Shown here piece after piece: positions 8,689 to 17,178 of a stretch of DNA of 39,937 nucleotides (positions within the stretch are counted from its first letter, which is position 1; every line of letters starts with the position of its first letter). The stretch spans positions 1-39,937 of the forward strand of contig JASMJM010000099.1 of the NCBI GenBank assembly GCA_030749725.1, in the 5' to 3' direction. The translations under genes and the position numbers were made by a program. The stretch is from Pseudomonadales bacterium (GTDB lineage: Bacteria > Pseudomonadota > Gammaproteobacteria > Pseudomonadales > Azotimanducaceae). The notes beneath the pieces are model-generated. The model ran no database searches. It saw only the letters and a program-made list of their open reading frames with translations, and was not told where the DNA came from.

Positions 8689-8747
8689 AGCAGCACAGTC
8701 GATACCATACAAACAACGCCAGATAAATAGAATATAAAAGGTGGCTC

Positions 8748-9137
8748 ATGTTTCTCTCTTCTCTAACTAGTCCCCAAAAGGAGGTATTCATGTGCCTGGC
8801 GCACAACGTCGTTGTCTCAGACGGCGATCTATCCACCGGTGAAGAGGTGATGATGGAACAGATGCGCAGGGAGATGAATCTGGAAGCTACTTTTGCACCC
8901 GAATACGTGGATATCAAAGGGATTGAGGATATCTTCGATACCAAACGATCCAGGGCAGTCGCGCTGATCTCCCTGATCCGTCTTGGTTATGCGGATGGCG
9001 CCTTCGAAATCGAGGAACAGTGTTTTCTACGCGAGTTAAGCAATCAGTTTGCAATTTCCGATCATGAGTTTGGCTTGATCGACAATTGGGTGAAACGATT
9101 GATCTCCCTCGAGCACGAAGCCAACGTTTTCCTGTAA
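8748..9137 (+). CDS. TerB-like protein
   Basis: A 129-residue, acidic, all-helical protein resembling the TerB/DjlA N-terminal domain family. The repeated pattern 'ADG...E' is visible twice (SDGDLSTGEE near 25-34 and YADGAFEIEEQ near 83-93). Such acidic repeats occur in TerB domains, which may bind metal. The function of stand-alone members is not established. AAGGTGG precedes the ATG at 8748 with good spacing. It follows the DegS-like gene by 59 bp on the same strand and converges with the DUF503 gene, 6 bp away. Confidence 0.7.
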   Translation: MFLSSLTSPQKEVFMCLAHNVVVSDGDLSTGEEVMMEQMRREMNLEATFAPEYVDIKGIEDIFDTKRSRAVALISLIRLGYADGAFEIEEQCFLRELSNQFAISDHEFGLIDNWVKRLISLEHEANVFL

Positions 9138-9143
9138 CAGCCG

Positions 9144-9425
9144 TTAAAGTTTCTCCCGGTGCATGGAAACAATACTGGCGTCCACCTGGGACGTCAGATC
9201 CTTCTCGATTTCCATGATGATCTTATCCACCAATCGCTGATTCTGGGCAAGGACCAGGAAGGCCCATTCCGATCTATACAGCATATTCTGATGATCAGTC
9301 TCTGCCACCGCAATGGAGCGCTGCCTGCCTATTCGATCGCGCATGCCCCTCAAGCGACTGCGTTTATCCTTAAGGGAGGTACAACCCTCAAGATGGAATT
9401 CCACAGTCATCAGGTCAATTCTCAT
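9144..9425 (-). CDS. DUF503 (YlxP-like) family protein
   Basis: A 93-residue member of the DUF503 family. The family hallmarks are visible: an N-terminal strand, then SLKDKRSRLRGMRDRI (about residues 17-32), then AVAETDHQNMLYRSEWAFLVLA. In many bacteria DUF503 genes lie near ribosome-maturation genes, but here it stands apart, so no role is assigned. GTG 9428 and ATG 9425 are adjacent possible starts; AGAGGG is spaced 7 bases from the ATG, which is preferred. A possible small gene (9462-9578) lies just upstream on the same strand. Confidence 0.85.
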   Translation of the reverse strand: MRIDLMTVEFHLEGCTSLKDKRSRLRGMRDRIGRQRSIAVAETDHQNMLYRSEWAFLVLAQNQRLVDKIIMEIEKDLTSQVDASIVSMHREKL

Positions 9426-9461
9426 CACGGGACCCTCTATTTGATCGCTGGGGATGTTAAT

Positions 9462-9578
9462 CTACCGATCACGTCTGCTCTTATACAAAGTCCTGTCCAA
9501 AGGTTTTGTCAGTCCACGCTGTATCATTAGATTTAGATAATCGCGAGCATCAACTACATTCGGAATCTCATAAACCAT
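9462..9578 (-). CDS. Possible small protein upstream of the DUF503 gene
   Basis: A 38-codon ORF with protein-like composition (begins MVYEIPNVVDARDYLNLM, ends in a basic tail) lies 36 bp upstream of the DUF503 start on the same strand. The frame stays open about 13 codons further upstream, so it could be the end of a decayed gene. Only a weak AGG precedes the ATG. I do not recognise the sequence, and it may be a chance ORF. Confidence 0.25.
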   Translation of the reverse strand: MVYEIPNVVDARDYLNLMIQRGLTKPLDRTLYKSRRDR

Positions 9579-9809
9579 ATGCCTATGCTGAAGAGCTGCG
9601 CCTTGGACAGGAACTTATAGCGCTCCAATTATTGGTGAACTACCGTGGGCGCTCAACCCCTATGTGAATGTATCTGCAGGAAACCGATCCACACCCCAGT
9701 AAGCTGGCCGCAAGTTTTCTAGACGCGCGAAGCGCCTGAAGTCACGTAAGCGTTTCTGGAGATTAGGTCGAGCTTGTTTCAGTTGAATTCGTCTATCCGC
9801 TTTTGTTTA
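9579..9809. other. Non-coding stretch between DUF503 and fic
   Basis: I see no supported gene here. Two short overlapping frames on the minus strand look faintly protein-like close to 9580-9640, which could mean a decayed gene. Confidence 0.4.
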
Positions 9810-9868
9810 TGTATCACCTGATAGACACAAGTTGTATTTGTGTATCATGAATACTTGAATGAGATACA
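9810..9868 (+). promoter_or_regulatory. Repeated TGTATC motif in front of fic (candidate operator)
   Basis: The AT-rich region before fic contains TGTATC at 9810-9815 and 9841-9846 and its reverse complement GATACA at 9863-9868. A longer imperfect inverted repeat (TGATAGACACAA / TTGTGTATCA, about 9819-9847) overlaps them. The 31-bp step between the direct copies is close to three helical turns. Because the Fic protein ends in a winged-helix domain, self-repression through these sites is plausible but not shown. Confidence 0.4.
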
Positions 9869-9918
9869 AAAGATGATTAGTATAAAGAACCACCTATACC
9901 GAGGAAAGGGATATTACG

Positions 9919-11022
9919 ATGCGGCCCTACTCGCCAGAACCCTTACCTATCAAGACATTAGACAAATCCGAACTGTTCAGCTCAGTAGGAGAGGCAAACG
10001 CTGAGTTGGCTCGCTATGATGGCCTGCTGATGGGCATGGTCAATCCTGCTGTGATGCTTTCACCCCTCACTAACCAGGAGGCAGTGCTCTCCTCCAAAAT
10101 CGAAGGTACCCAGGCTACGATAGAGGAAGTGCTGGAGCACGAGGCAGGGCGAGAATATGACGTAGACAAGAACGACGATATCCTGGAGGTCCTTAATTAT
10201 CGTAAGGCGCTGATGTTGGCAAAGGACAGCGTGACGGATCGACCCATAAGGCTGGGCTTCATTCGCGAGCTCCATAGCATCCTCATGAGCAACGTGCGTG
10301 GTGAGAACAAGGAACCAGGCCAATTCCGCATGGATCAAAACTGGATCGGCGCCCCTGGCTGCACGAGAGAAGAAGCCGCCTTCGTTCCGCCGAACCCCCT
10401 ACAACTGATCGACCACCTCCAAGCATGGGAGGCATACCTTAGCAGCGACGATGTTGATCCGATCGTGCAAACCGCAATCGTCCATGCCCAATTCGAGCTG
10501 CTGCACCCTTTCAAGGATGGCAATGGCCGCATCGGTCGTCTGCTGATTCCTCTCTTACTCTATAGCAAAGGGCGACTCTCCAGTCCAATGTTCTACCTTT
10601 CCGCATACCTGGAGAGCCATCGGGATGAATACTATACCCGCCTGAGGACCATCTCACAGGCCGGTGACTGGACCGGTTGGTGCGCCTTCTTCCTGCGCGC
10701 AGTCAGAGTACAGGCACAACAGAATGGGGCCACTCTGCGAGAAATCATGGGCCTTTATGAGGTCACTAAGCTACAAGTGCGCAATATCACCCACTCCCCC
10801 CACAGTGCACAGCTAGTAGACGCCTTGTTCGACCGTCCAATCTTCACTTCCGCTGACATCGCCCGGCGTGCGGATGTGCCAAAACCAACCGTACACAAAC
10901 TGATTAGGAGCCTACTCGACGAAGGAGTATTGGCGACGGTACGTAAAGCCGCCGGACGCCGAGCAGCAATCCTCACCTTCGCTGAGTTGTTAAATACGCT
11001 TGAACGCAAACAGCTGGTTTGA
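9919..11022 (+). CDS. fic: Fic-family protein AMP-transferase with C-terminal winged helix
   Basis: A 367-residue Fic protein resembling Shewanella SoFic. Fic enzymes transfer AMP from ATP to hydroxyl side chains of target proteins. The catalytic motif HPFKDGNGRIGR is at residues 196-207, with His196 as the base. An inhibitory motif S58-xxx-E62-G63 (SSKIEG) lies N-terminal to it, making this a class II, self-inhibited Fic. The C-terminal part (about 290-360, DIARRADVPKPTVHKLIRSL) reads as a winged helix-turn-helix. No separate antitoxin gene is adjacent, consistent with the built-in inhibitory helix. AGGAAAGGG lies upstream of the ATG. Target proteins are unknown. Confidence 0.93.
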   Translation: MRPYSPEPLPIKTLDKSELFSSVGEANAELARYDGLLMGMVNPAVMLSPLTNQEAVLSSKIEGTQATIEEVLEHEAGREYDVDKNDDILEVLNYRKALMLAKDSVTDRPIRLGFIRELHSILMSNVRGENKEPGQFRMDQNWIGAPGCTREEAAFVPPNPLQLIDHLQAWEAYLSSDDVDPIVQTAIVHAQFELLHPFKDGNGRIGRLLIPLLLYSKGRLSSPMFYLSAYLESHRDEYYTRLRTISQAGDWTGWCAFFLRAVRVQAQQNGATLREIMGLYEVTKLQVRNITHSPHSAQLVDALFDRPIFTSADIARRADVPKPTVHKLIRSLLDEGVLATVRKAAGRRAAILTFAELLNTLERKQLV

Positions 11023-11200
11023 GTTGCACGATGGAGGTTTAGAGAACACCATGTGCCCACGGGCCCGATTGATTTACTCCCTTAGCTTGCCGGTTAGTCA
11101 AAATCGAGGTCCACGGTTATGGGCATCAGGGATCCTCTTTTTTGCTGCCGGGGATGATAATCTACGTTTCACGACTACCGAACTATTCAGGTGGGGAAAC

Positions 11201-11791
11201 ATGTTGCCATGTCGCGTGCATATCTTAGTCCTGCTGGGTTTGTTAGCAACAAACTGTCTCGCCGCGGATCCAGTGGAGCATGGCGAACGGCTGATCGCCC
11301 AACCACCTGCTGGCTGGCAGTCCGTATTCACGCTAGACACCGAACGAAGCAGGCTTGCAGAGTTCATTCCGGGCGCTGAGGACAAGGGCGACTGGACCGC
11401 AAAGATCACATTCGAGTCCTTTATCAAGCCGGACGCGAGCGACCCGATTGTAATTCTCCTTAAGGAAGCTGACCGTTATCGGCAGAAGTGTAAGTTCTTA
11501 CAGCATTTCAATCTGTTTTCGGGTGAGGAAAACGGCTACCCCACCTCCTTCAGATTGATTATGTGTGGCGCCAGCAACTTCTCCGGCAAAGGAGAGGTGT
11601 TGATGCTGAAAGCGATTCAGGGAGACGAGTATTTCTACATATTGAAATTGCTCAAGCGGGTAGCTGCGTTCGAACCCCACGAGCCGGACATAACCGAGGG
11701 GGAGATAGCCGAGTGGGCGATCTACTTCAAACGGCTGATCGTGTGTGACGGCAGCGAGGGCCATGCCTGCCCGCAGGGCAAATCCAGTTAA
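11201..11791 (+). CDS. Secreted protein of unknown function
   Basis: A 196-residue protein with a clear signal peptide (MLPCRVHILVLLGLLATNCLA, cut before ADP) and so probably periplasmic. The frame is open back to 11000, but ATG 11201 directly precedes the signal peptide and follows GGTGGGGA, so it is chosen. I do not recognise a family. The mature part is about 175 residues, with several cysteines (K-C-K near 92, MCGAS near 123, VCDG and HAC near the C-terminus) that could form disulfides. It lies 178 bp after fic on the same strand. Confidence 0.7.
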   Translation: MLPCRVHILVLLGLLATNCLAADPVEHGERLIAQPPAGWQSVFTLDTERSRLAEFIPGAEDKGDWTAKITFESFIKPDASDPIVILLKEADRYRQKCKFLQHFNLFSGEENGYPTSFRLIMCGASNFSGKGEVLMLKAIQGDEYFYILKLLKRVAAFEPHEPDITEGEIAEWAIYFKRLIVCDGSEGHACPQGKSS

Positions 11792-11943
11792 GCCGATGGC
11801 GTCCCGGCTATCATGTTAAATTGCCGAAGGGATATTGGCTTACTGCCAGAGTGACTAAAGACTACCGGCAATGCAGTCAACGCCCGTTTCCAAAGGTATA
11901 CCGAGAATTCACACTGTTGACATACGCTTTGCCGTGATTTCAG

Positions 11944-12666
11944 ATGGACCGATGGCTGCAACAACTTCTGTATACACTCTTTCCTGGTACCTGCGTCCTG
12001 TGTGACGCAGCCAGCCATCGCAACCTCGATCTGTGTGAAGGCTGCGAGGGCGATCTACCCCGACTGACAGATGTTTGTCTGCGCTGTTCGATTCCACTCT
12101 TGCCTGCTCAGACCTTGTGTGGCCGCTGTTTTGGCGATCCACCCCCATTTGAACGCAGCGTCGCGTTGTATCGATATGTGCCGCCAATCGACCAGCTAAT
12201 CATCGACTTCAAATACAATCGCAAACTGCTCATCGGCAAAGTCCTGGGTTATCTGCTTGCCCGGAAGCTCGATGACCTTTACGTCGATAGCGCTCCTGAC
12301 CTGCTCATCCCAGTGCCGCTGCATCCTAAACGATTGCGCGATCGAGGTTTCAATCAGGCCCTCGAAATTGCCGACGTGATATCCGACTGCTGTCGCATAC
12401 CCATCGACAACCGCTGCTGTCGCAGAGTGAAACATACGGATGCTCAACGCAATTTGTCAGCCAAGCAACGGCAGAGAAATATCAGCAATGCATTCAGGGT
12501 GGACCGGGAGATCGCTGCCCGCAAGGTTGCTATTGTAGACGATGTCGTGACCACCGGTGCCACCGTGACGGAACTGTCCAAAACGCTACTAAGAAACGGC
12601 GTTGAGGAGGTGCATGTATGGGCTGTTGCCAGGACCACTGCACCGACTGCTATTCACGCTGGTTAG
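11944..12666 (+). CDS. comF: ComF-family phosphoribosyltransferase-like protein
   Basis: A 240-residue ComF-like protein. The N-terminus carries a double zinc ribbon: Cys17/20 with 31/34 (CVLC, CEGC) and Cys45/48 with 59/62 (CLRC, CGRC). The C-terminal domain is PRTase-like, with the PRPP-binding loop VDDVVTTGAT at 198-207 and the ComF segment PVPLHPKRLRDRGFNQA at 124-140. Homologues support DNA uptake in competent bacteria, but many species keep comF without known competence, so the role here is inferred. An in-frame ATG at 11944 is the only good start; the gene stands alone. Confidence 0.92.
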   Translation: MDRWLQQLLYTLFPGTCVLCDAASHRNLDLCEGCEGDLPRLTDVCLRCSIPLLPAQTLCGRCFGDPPPFERSVALYRYVPPIDQLIIDFKYNRKLLIGKVLGYLLARKLDDLYVDSAPDLLIPVPLHPKRLRDRGFNQALEIADVISDCCRIPIDNRCCRRVKHTDAQRNLSAKQRQRNISNAFRVDREIAARKVAIVDDVVTTGATVTELSKTLLRNGVEEVHVWAVARTTAPTAIHAG

Positions 12667-12793
12667 GTTATTGTGGGATGGCACTGCCTCATACTGAAGA
12701 ACGCCGTCAGTGTGGACTTCGGGGCGAATGACGACTATCCTCCGTTTACGCGTTCGTCAGGTACATTAGCCCCTTAGAGTTAGAGGAGCCCCC

Positions 12794-14569
12794 GTGAGAA
12801 AATATGTGAAGAGAGCTACTATTATGTTCGCTGCGGCGCTTGCATGTACATTGGCAGCCGGCTCGGTAAGCGCAAAGAAAGAGCCAGTCAACCGGGTCAT
12901 TGTGTTCGGTGATAGCCTGTCCGATGGCGGCTTCTACGTTGCACTAGACCCTACCATTCCTGCCGGAGCCGGAAGCTTCACCACCAATCCAGATCCGGTT
13001 GCGCCGGAAGTCGTCGCTTCCGAACTAAACCTGACCCTCGACACGGCTTACGGTGCAGATGGGACCAACTACGCCGTCGGCGGCGCACGGGTTAGCGAAC
13101 CAAACCTGTTGTCGGTTCCAATCGCTACCCAGGCGGCCGGTTTTGCAGCCACGGAACGTTTCTTCAACAGCGATGATTTAGTCTATATTCAGGGAGGCGG
13201 CAATGACTTTTTTGCATATGTCGCTGACGGCGCCACCGATACATCCATTTTGACTAACGCGGCAACTGAGTTGGCAGAACTCGTCGACCTGCTCGGCAGG
13301 TCCGGGGCGAGGCGCGTGGTTACCATGTCGGTTCAATCTGTTGGGGTCGCAGGAGGTCTGCTCTTTAACCAGACTTACGAAGATGAACTGGCAGCACTGG
13401 GCGTTAACGCACTGTATTTCGATATGGACGCCCTGTTCGATGAAGTCATCGCTGACACCGCTACCTTTGGGATTACCAACACCGTCGACGTCGCTTGTAC
13501 GGACTCTTCACTCATCTGTACACCGGACAGTTACGTAGCGACAGATGCAAATGAAACCTATCTGCGTGCTGATAGCGTCCACCCAGCCGGCATTACGCAG
13601 CGGATTCAGGGCGAGGCAATCGCAAGTCTGTTGCTGGCACCCGATCAAATCGGTCAGCTTGCTTATGCTGCCGAGGCCCTATTCGATGGACAAAGGGCAC
13701 TTCACAGGCAAGTCATGCATAACGGACTGGGGCAGGGCCAGGGCAATACTGCCATCTATGGTGCTATCGGACACCACACCTTTGACAACACTGGATCAGG
13801 ACAGAGAATCGGCGTTGAGGAGGATGGCGTTGCCAGCAACGTGGCTATCGATCATCAGTTTGGTGAGACGCTGGGCGCCGGCTTTTCGTTCGCGTACAGT
13901 ACAGGCGACGGCTCGTTTGACCGTAACCGCGGCGGTTATGACGTCGATGCGATGGCTGGCTCACTGTATGTGCGTGGGCAATTTTCGTCGATCCGCGTAA
14001 GTGGCGACCTAACCTACGGACGGGTGAATTATGATAGCCTGAGTCGAAATGTTACCCTGGGTCCTGCTGCACGGGTTCATGAAGGCGACACCGACGGTAC
14101 ATACACGGCGCTGCACATGGATGCATCTTACCCAGTCTTCGCCAACGACTTCGTTCAGCTTGCATTTGAAACAACGCTTGCTCATAACGATTCAAACATC
14201 GATGGTTATTCGGAAAGCACACAACTTTCCACAGCGGCCACGTTCGGCAGTCAAGGTTTGAGAAATACGATAGCCGGGTTGGGCATTGCAGTGCAGAGCG
14301 CTGGAGAGCGCAGGGTTGGCTATCACGTGCAAGCGAACTATAAGCATGAGTTTGGTCGCGTCCGCGACATTTCCATTACCCCCGTCGGGGCACCCATTTC
14401 ATATACAAGCGAAATCTACAGTGCTGATGCCGACTACGTTAGCTATGACTTGGGTATTGCCCTTAGAGTGAACCAGGCTGTGAGCGTGCGCGCAGGGCTC
14501 AGTGGTTACGCGTTGCGTGGTGATCTGGATAGCCATAACATCTTTGTCAGTGCAATCATTGCCTTGTAG
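12794..14569 (+). CDS. GDSL lipase/esterase autotransporter (EstA-like)
   Basis: A 591-residue surface esterase. A signal peptide (residues 1-27, cut after VSA) is followed by a GDSL/SGNH hydrolase passenger (about 30-290) and a C-terminal autotransporter beta-barrel (about 310-591). The SGNH residues are visible: Ser41 (FGDSLSDGG), a Gly of GGAR near 97, Asn137 (GGGND), Asp260 and His263 (DSVHPAG). It would be anchored in the outer membrane with the esterase exposed, like EstA of Pseudomonas. The start is GTG 12794, preceded by AGAGGAG at 12782-12788. The natural substrate is unknown. Confidence 0.93.
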   Translation: MRKYVKRATIMFAAALACTLAAGSVSAKKEPVNRVIVFGDSLSDGGFYVALDPTIPAGAGSFTTNPDPVAPEVVASELNLTLDTAYGADGTNYAVGGARVSEPNLLSVPIATQAAGFAATERFFNSDDLVYIQGGGNDFFAYVADGATDTSILTNAATELAELVDLLGRSGARRVVTMSVQSVGVAGGLLFNQTYEDELAALGVNALYFDMDALFDEVIADTATFGITNTVDVACTDSSLICTPDSYVATDANETYLRADSVHPAGITQRIQGEAIASLLLAPDQIGQLAYAAEALFDGQRALHRQVMHNGLGQGQGNTAIYGAIGHHTFDNTGSGQRIGVEEDGVASNVAIDHQFGETLGAGFSFAYSTGDGSFDRNRGGYDVDAMAGSLYVRGQFSSIRVSGDLTYGRVNYDSLSRNVTLGPAARVHEGDTDGTYTALHMDASYPVFANDFVQLAFETTLAHNDSNIDGYSESTQLSTAATFGSQGLRNTIAGLGIAVQSAGERRVGYHVQANYKHEFGRVRDISITPVGAPISYTSEIYSADADYVSYDLGIALRVNQAVSVRAGLSGYALRGDLDSHNIFVSAIIAL

Positions 14570-14742
14570 TCCGCACGAATCGCCTTGATTTTGCGACGCG
14601 TAGTCAGCGTCCATCAGGCCCTGCCGCCCCCGACCCGACCGAGGTCAAAACCCCCAGGATTATCTTCAGCGGGAGGTCTCCTGGTCCCGCGGTCCGCCCA
14701 CATGTTAAAGTGGCTGAACCACATCGTTGACGAGGCAGGCAG

Positions 14743-15603
14743 ATGGACTGGGAAATCCTGAATATAGAGAATAACTTCAGGTCCGGGATCGATATACCCA
14801 AGGAAAGCGAATTCAGCTATCACATCGTCGTATCGGACAACGAAGTGCTCAGCATCGCCGGCGTGCACCCCTGGCGACCACTCGACCAGGATGAGTGGCG
14901 ATGGCTGGGTCTGGATGCAGAGAGCGAACACTTCCTGGGAGATGTAGACGGCGTACCCATCTATGCCTGTCAGGTTGATCCGGACGCAGATCATCCGGAG
15001 GGCTACGAATTCGAGACGCTCTACTCATTTCTGGGTCAGGTTGAGGAACCGGTATTCAATCTTATCGGTCGGGCCAAGCAGGTAATCGACTGGTACCGCA
15101 ACCACCAGTATTGTGGCGTTTGTGGCGACAGAACGACCGTGTCCGGCAATGATCGCTCCATGACTTGCGATAAATGCCATCAGATCTTCTATCCGAGGTT
15201 GTCCCCTTCCATTATCGTGCTGGTTACACGTGGCGAGGAACTGTTGCTGGCCAGAAACTCCAGAGCCAGAGGGAATTTCTACAGTACCCTGGCGGGGTTC
15301 GTGGAACCGGGGGAGTCGATCGAAGCAGCGGTACATCGAGAGGTATTCGAGGAAGTCGGGGTCACGATCACGAACCTTAAGTACTTTGGCAGTCAATCCT
15401 GGCCGTTTCCCAATTCACTGATGCTCGGCTTTCATGCGGAATATGAAAGTGGCGAGTTTCAATTGCAGGAAGAAGAGATCGCAGACGCCCGCTGGTTTCA
15501 TTATGAGGACCTGCCGCACCATCCCGCCATGGTCTCCATCGCTGGTCGGCTCATCAACGACTACATCACGCGACTGGGATCAAGCGATGGAACTCAGCAA
15601 TGA
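14743..15603 (+). CDS. nudC: NAD(H) pyrophosphatase (NudC)
   Basis: A 286-residue Nudix hydrolase that cleaves NADH, and in E. coli also removes NAD caps from RNA. A zinc ribbon is formed by Cys124/127 (YCGVC) and Cys142/145 (CDKC). The complete Nudix box runs 185-207 (GFVEPGESIEAAVHRE, then VFEEVGV). The NudC-specific segment S217-QSWPFPNS225 follows, with Ser in place of the usual Pro at 219. The protein is close to full family length. It is 30 bp upstream of modA on the same strand. Confidence 0.94.
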   Translation: MDWEILNIENNFRSGIDIPKESEFSYHIVVSDNEVLSIAGVHPWRPLDQDEWRWLGLDAESEHFLGDVDGVPIYACQVDPDADHPEGYEFETLYSFLGQVEEPVFNLIGRAKQVIDWYRNHQYCGVCGDRTTVSGNDRSMTCDKCHQIFYPRLSPSIIVLVTRGEELLLARNSRARGNFYSTLAGFVEPGESIEAAVHREVFEEVGVTITNLKYFGSQSWPFPNSLMLGFHAEYESGEFQLQEEEIADARWFHYEDLPHHPAMVSIAGRLINDYITRLGSSDGTQQ

Positions 15604-15633
15604 CGGTCGGTTTCCATCGCAGGTTTTAGATAG

Positions 15634-16461
15634 GTGTCCTCTAACGGATTCTTTTCGGCGGTGCCCGACTTCAGGCCGTACCGGGTGCGTCAATCACTGG
15701 GCCTGCTTCTGTGTTGCTGGAGTCTACAGTCATCTGCCGGCATTGCTGCTGAACTCACCATAGCGGTCGCTGCCAATTTTAAACCATGCTTCAGCCAGCT
15801 TGCCCATGAGTTTACCCGCCGTACAGGAGTGCCCGTTCAAGAGAGTTCGGCCTCAACCGGCATCCTATATGCGCAGATTATCTCGGGAGCACCATTCGAT
15901 CTGTTCCTGGCAGCGGATTCAAGAAGACCGGAACTGCTAGCAGAGCAGCGCCTCGGTCTGCCGGACAGCCGTTTTACCTATGCCATCGGGCAGTTGGTAT
16001 TGTGGATGCCGGGCAAACTGAATCCAGGTCCGGAGTCACTGTTGCGTGAGCGGCACCGTCTGGCGATCGCCAACCCCGCCACCGCACCCTACGGAGTTGC
16101 CGCACAACAATTGCTGCAACAGCTTGCCGTCTGGGACAGCGGGAAGCATCAACTGATATTGGGTAACAGCGTCGGCCAGGCTTTTCAGTTCGTAGTTTCA
16201 GGTAATGTCTCGGCGGGGCTCGTCGCCTACTCTCAAATTCTACACTATTCGAACAGGAACGCAGAAAAGCGCGCAGACAAGCTTGCCGAACAGTTTTCAT
16301 CCCGGATTTGGTTAGTACCCCACACGTATTACCAGCCGATCGAACAGCAAGCCATTCTCTTGCGCAATGGACACCCGGACGCCCGCAAATTTGTGGAGTT
16401 TCTGAAAAGTCCTGCCGGACGTGGCATTATTGAAGAAAACGGTTACCTGCTGTCCCCATAG
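15634..16461 (+). CDS. modA: Molybdate ABC transporter, substrate-binding protein
   Basis: A 275-residue periplasmic binding protein of the ModA family. A signal peptide ends after GIAA (about residue 39), followed by ELTIAVAANFKPCF, the usual ModA start with its ligand-binding Ala-Ala-Asn region, and SSASTGILYAQI (second oxyanion loop). GTG 15634 is the longest start; GTG 15685 would give a tighter signal peptide, and neither has a strong ribosome site. Molybdate or tungstate are the likely ligands. It is followed by modB and modC, forming a complete importer. Confidence 0.92.
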   Translation: MSSNGFFSAVPDFRPYRVRQSLGLLLCCWSLQSSAGIAAELTIAVAANFKPCFSQLAHEFTRRTGVPVQESSASTGILYAQIISGAPFDLFLAADSRRPELLAEQRLGLPDSRFTYAIGQLVLWMPGKLNPGPESLLRERHRLAIANPATAPYGVAAQQLLQQLAVWDSGKHQLILGNSVGQAFQFVVSGNVSAGLVAYSQILHYSNRNAEKRADKLAEQFSSRIWLVPHTYYQPIEQQAILLRNGHPDARKFVEFLKSPAGRGIIEENGYLLSP

Positions 16462-16489
16462 TCACCGGACTGCCGAATCGGAGGTTGTT

Positions 16490-17173
16490 ATGTTCGCTGA
16501 TCAGGATCTGGTCGCTCTCTTGCTGACTCTGAAGCTGGCGCTAGTCACCACCCTAATTCTGCTGCTGTTGGGAACTCCGCTGGCATGGTGGCTGGCCAAC
16601 ACCAAAAGGCGAGTCAAGCTTCTCATAGAACCGGTTGTTGCCCTACCCCTGATATTGCCCCCCACCGTGATGGGCTTTTACCTGCTGATCGCATTCGCAC
16701 CTGACAGCCTGGTGGGTGGACTCTGGCTGCAGCTCACCGGCACGCCGCTCGCATTCACCTTCAGCGCTCTGGTGATCGGCTCCGTAATCTACTCACTGCC
16801 GTTCTTTACACAGCCGCTTCAGATCGCCTTCGAGAATCTGGGTGCAGGCGTACTGGAAGCTGCCGCCACCATGGGTGCGCGCCCGCTGGATCGATTCTTC
16901 AGCGTGGCCGTTCCCCTTTGTCGCCGCGGCTTCATCACCGCCGCCAGCTTGAGCTTTGCGCATACGGTAGGCGAATTCGGTATCGTACTCATGATCGGTG
17001 GCAATATTCCCGGAGAGACACGGGTACTTTCCATAGCCCTGTATGACCATGTTGAATCTCTCCAGTATTCTGAGGCACATTGGTTGGCCGGCGGGCTGCT
17101 GCTTTTTTCTTTCCTGATGTTACTGATGGTTTACGGTGCTAATCGCAGGTTTCAGATGCGCTATTCATTTTGA
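16490..17173 (+). CDS. modB: Molybdate ABC transporter, permease
   Basis: A 227-residue inner-membrane permease. About five hydrophobic segments are visible, and the cytoplasmic EAA loop that contacts the ATPase is at LEAAATMGARPLDRF (about 123-137). The start is ATG 16490, preceded by GGAGGTT at 16480-16486; an upstream in-frame ATG overlapping modA has no ribosome site. It lies 28 bp after modA and ends a few bases before modC, so the three are one operon. Confidence 0.93.
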   Translation: MFADQDLVALLLTLKLALVTTLILLLLGTPLAWWLANTKRRVKLLIEPVVALPLILPPTVMGFYLLIAFAPDSLVGGLWLQLTGTPLAFTFSALVIGSVIYSLPFFTQPLQIAFENLGAGVLEAAATMGARPLDRFFSVAVPLCRRGFITAASLSFAHTVGEFGIVLMIGGNIPGETRVLSIALYDHVESLQYSEAHWLAGGLLLFSFLMLLMVYGANRRFQMRYSF

Positions 17174-17178
17174 ATCCC

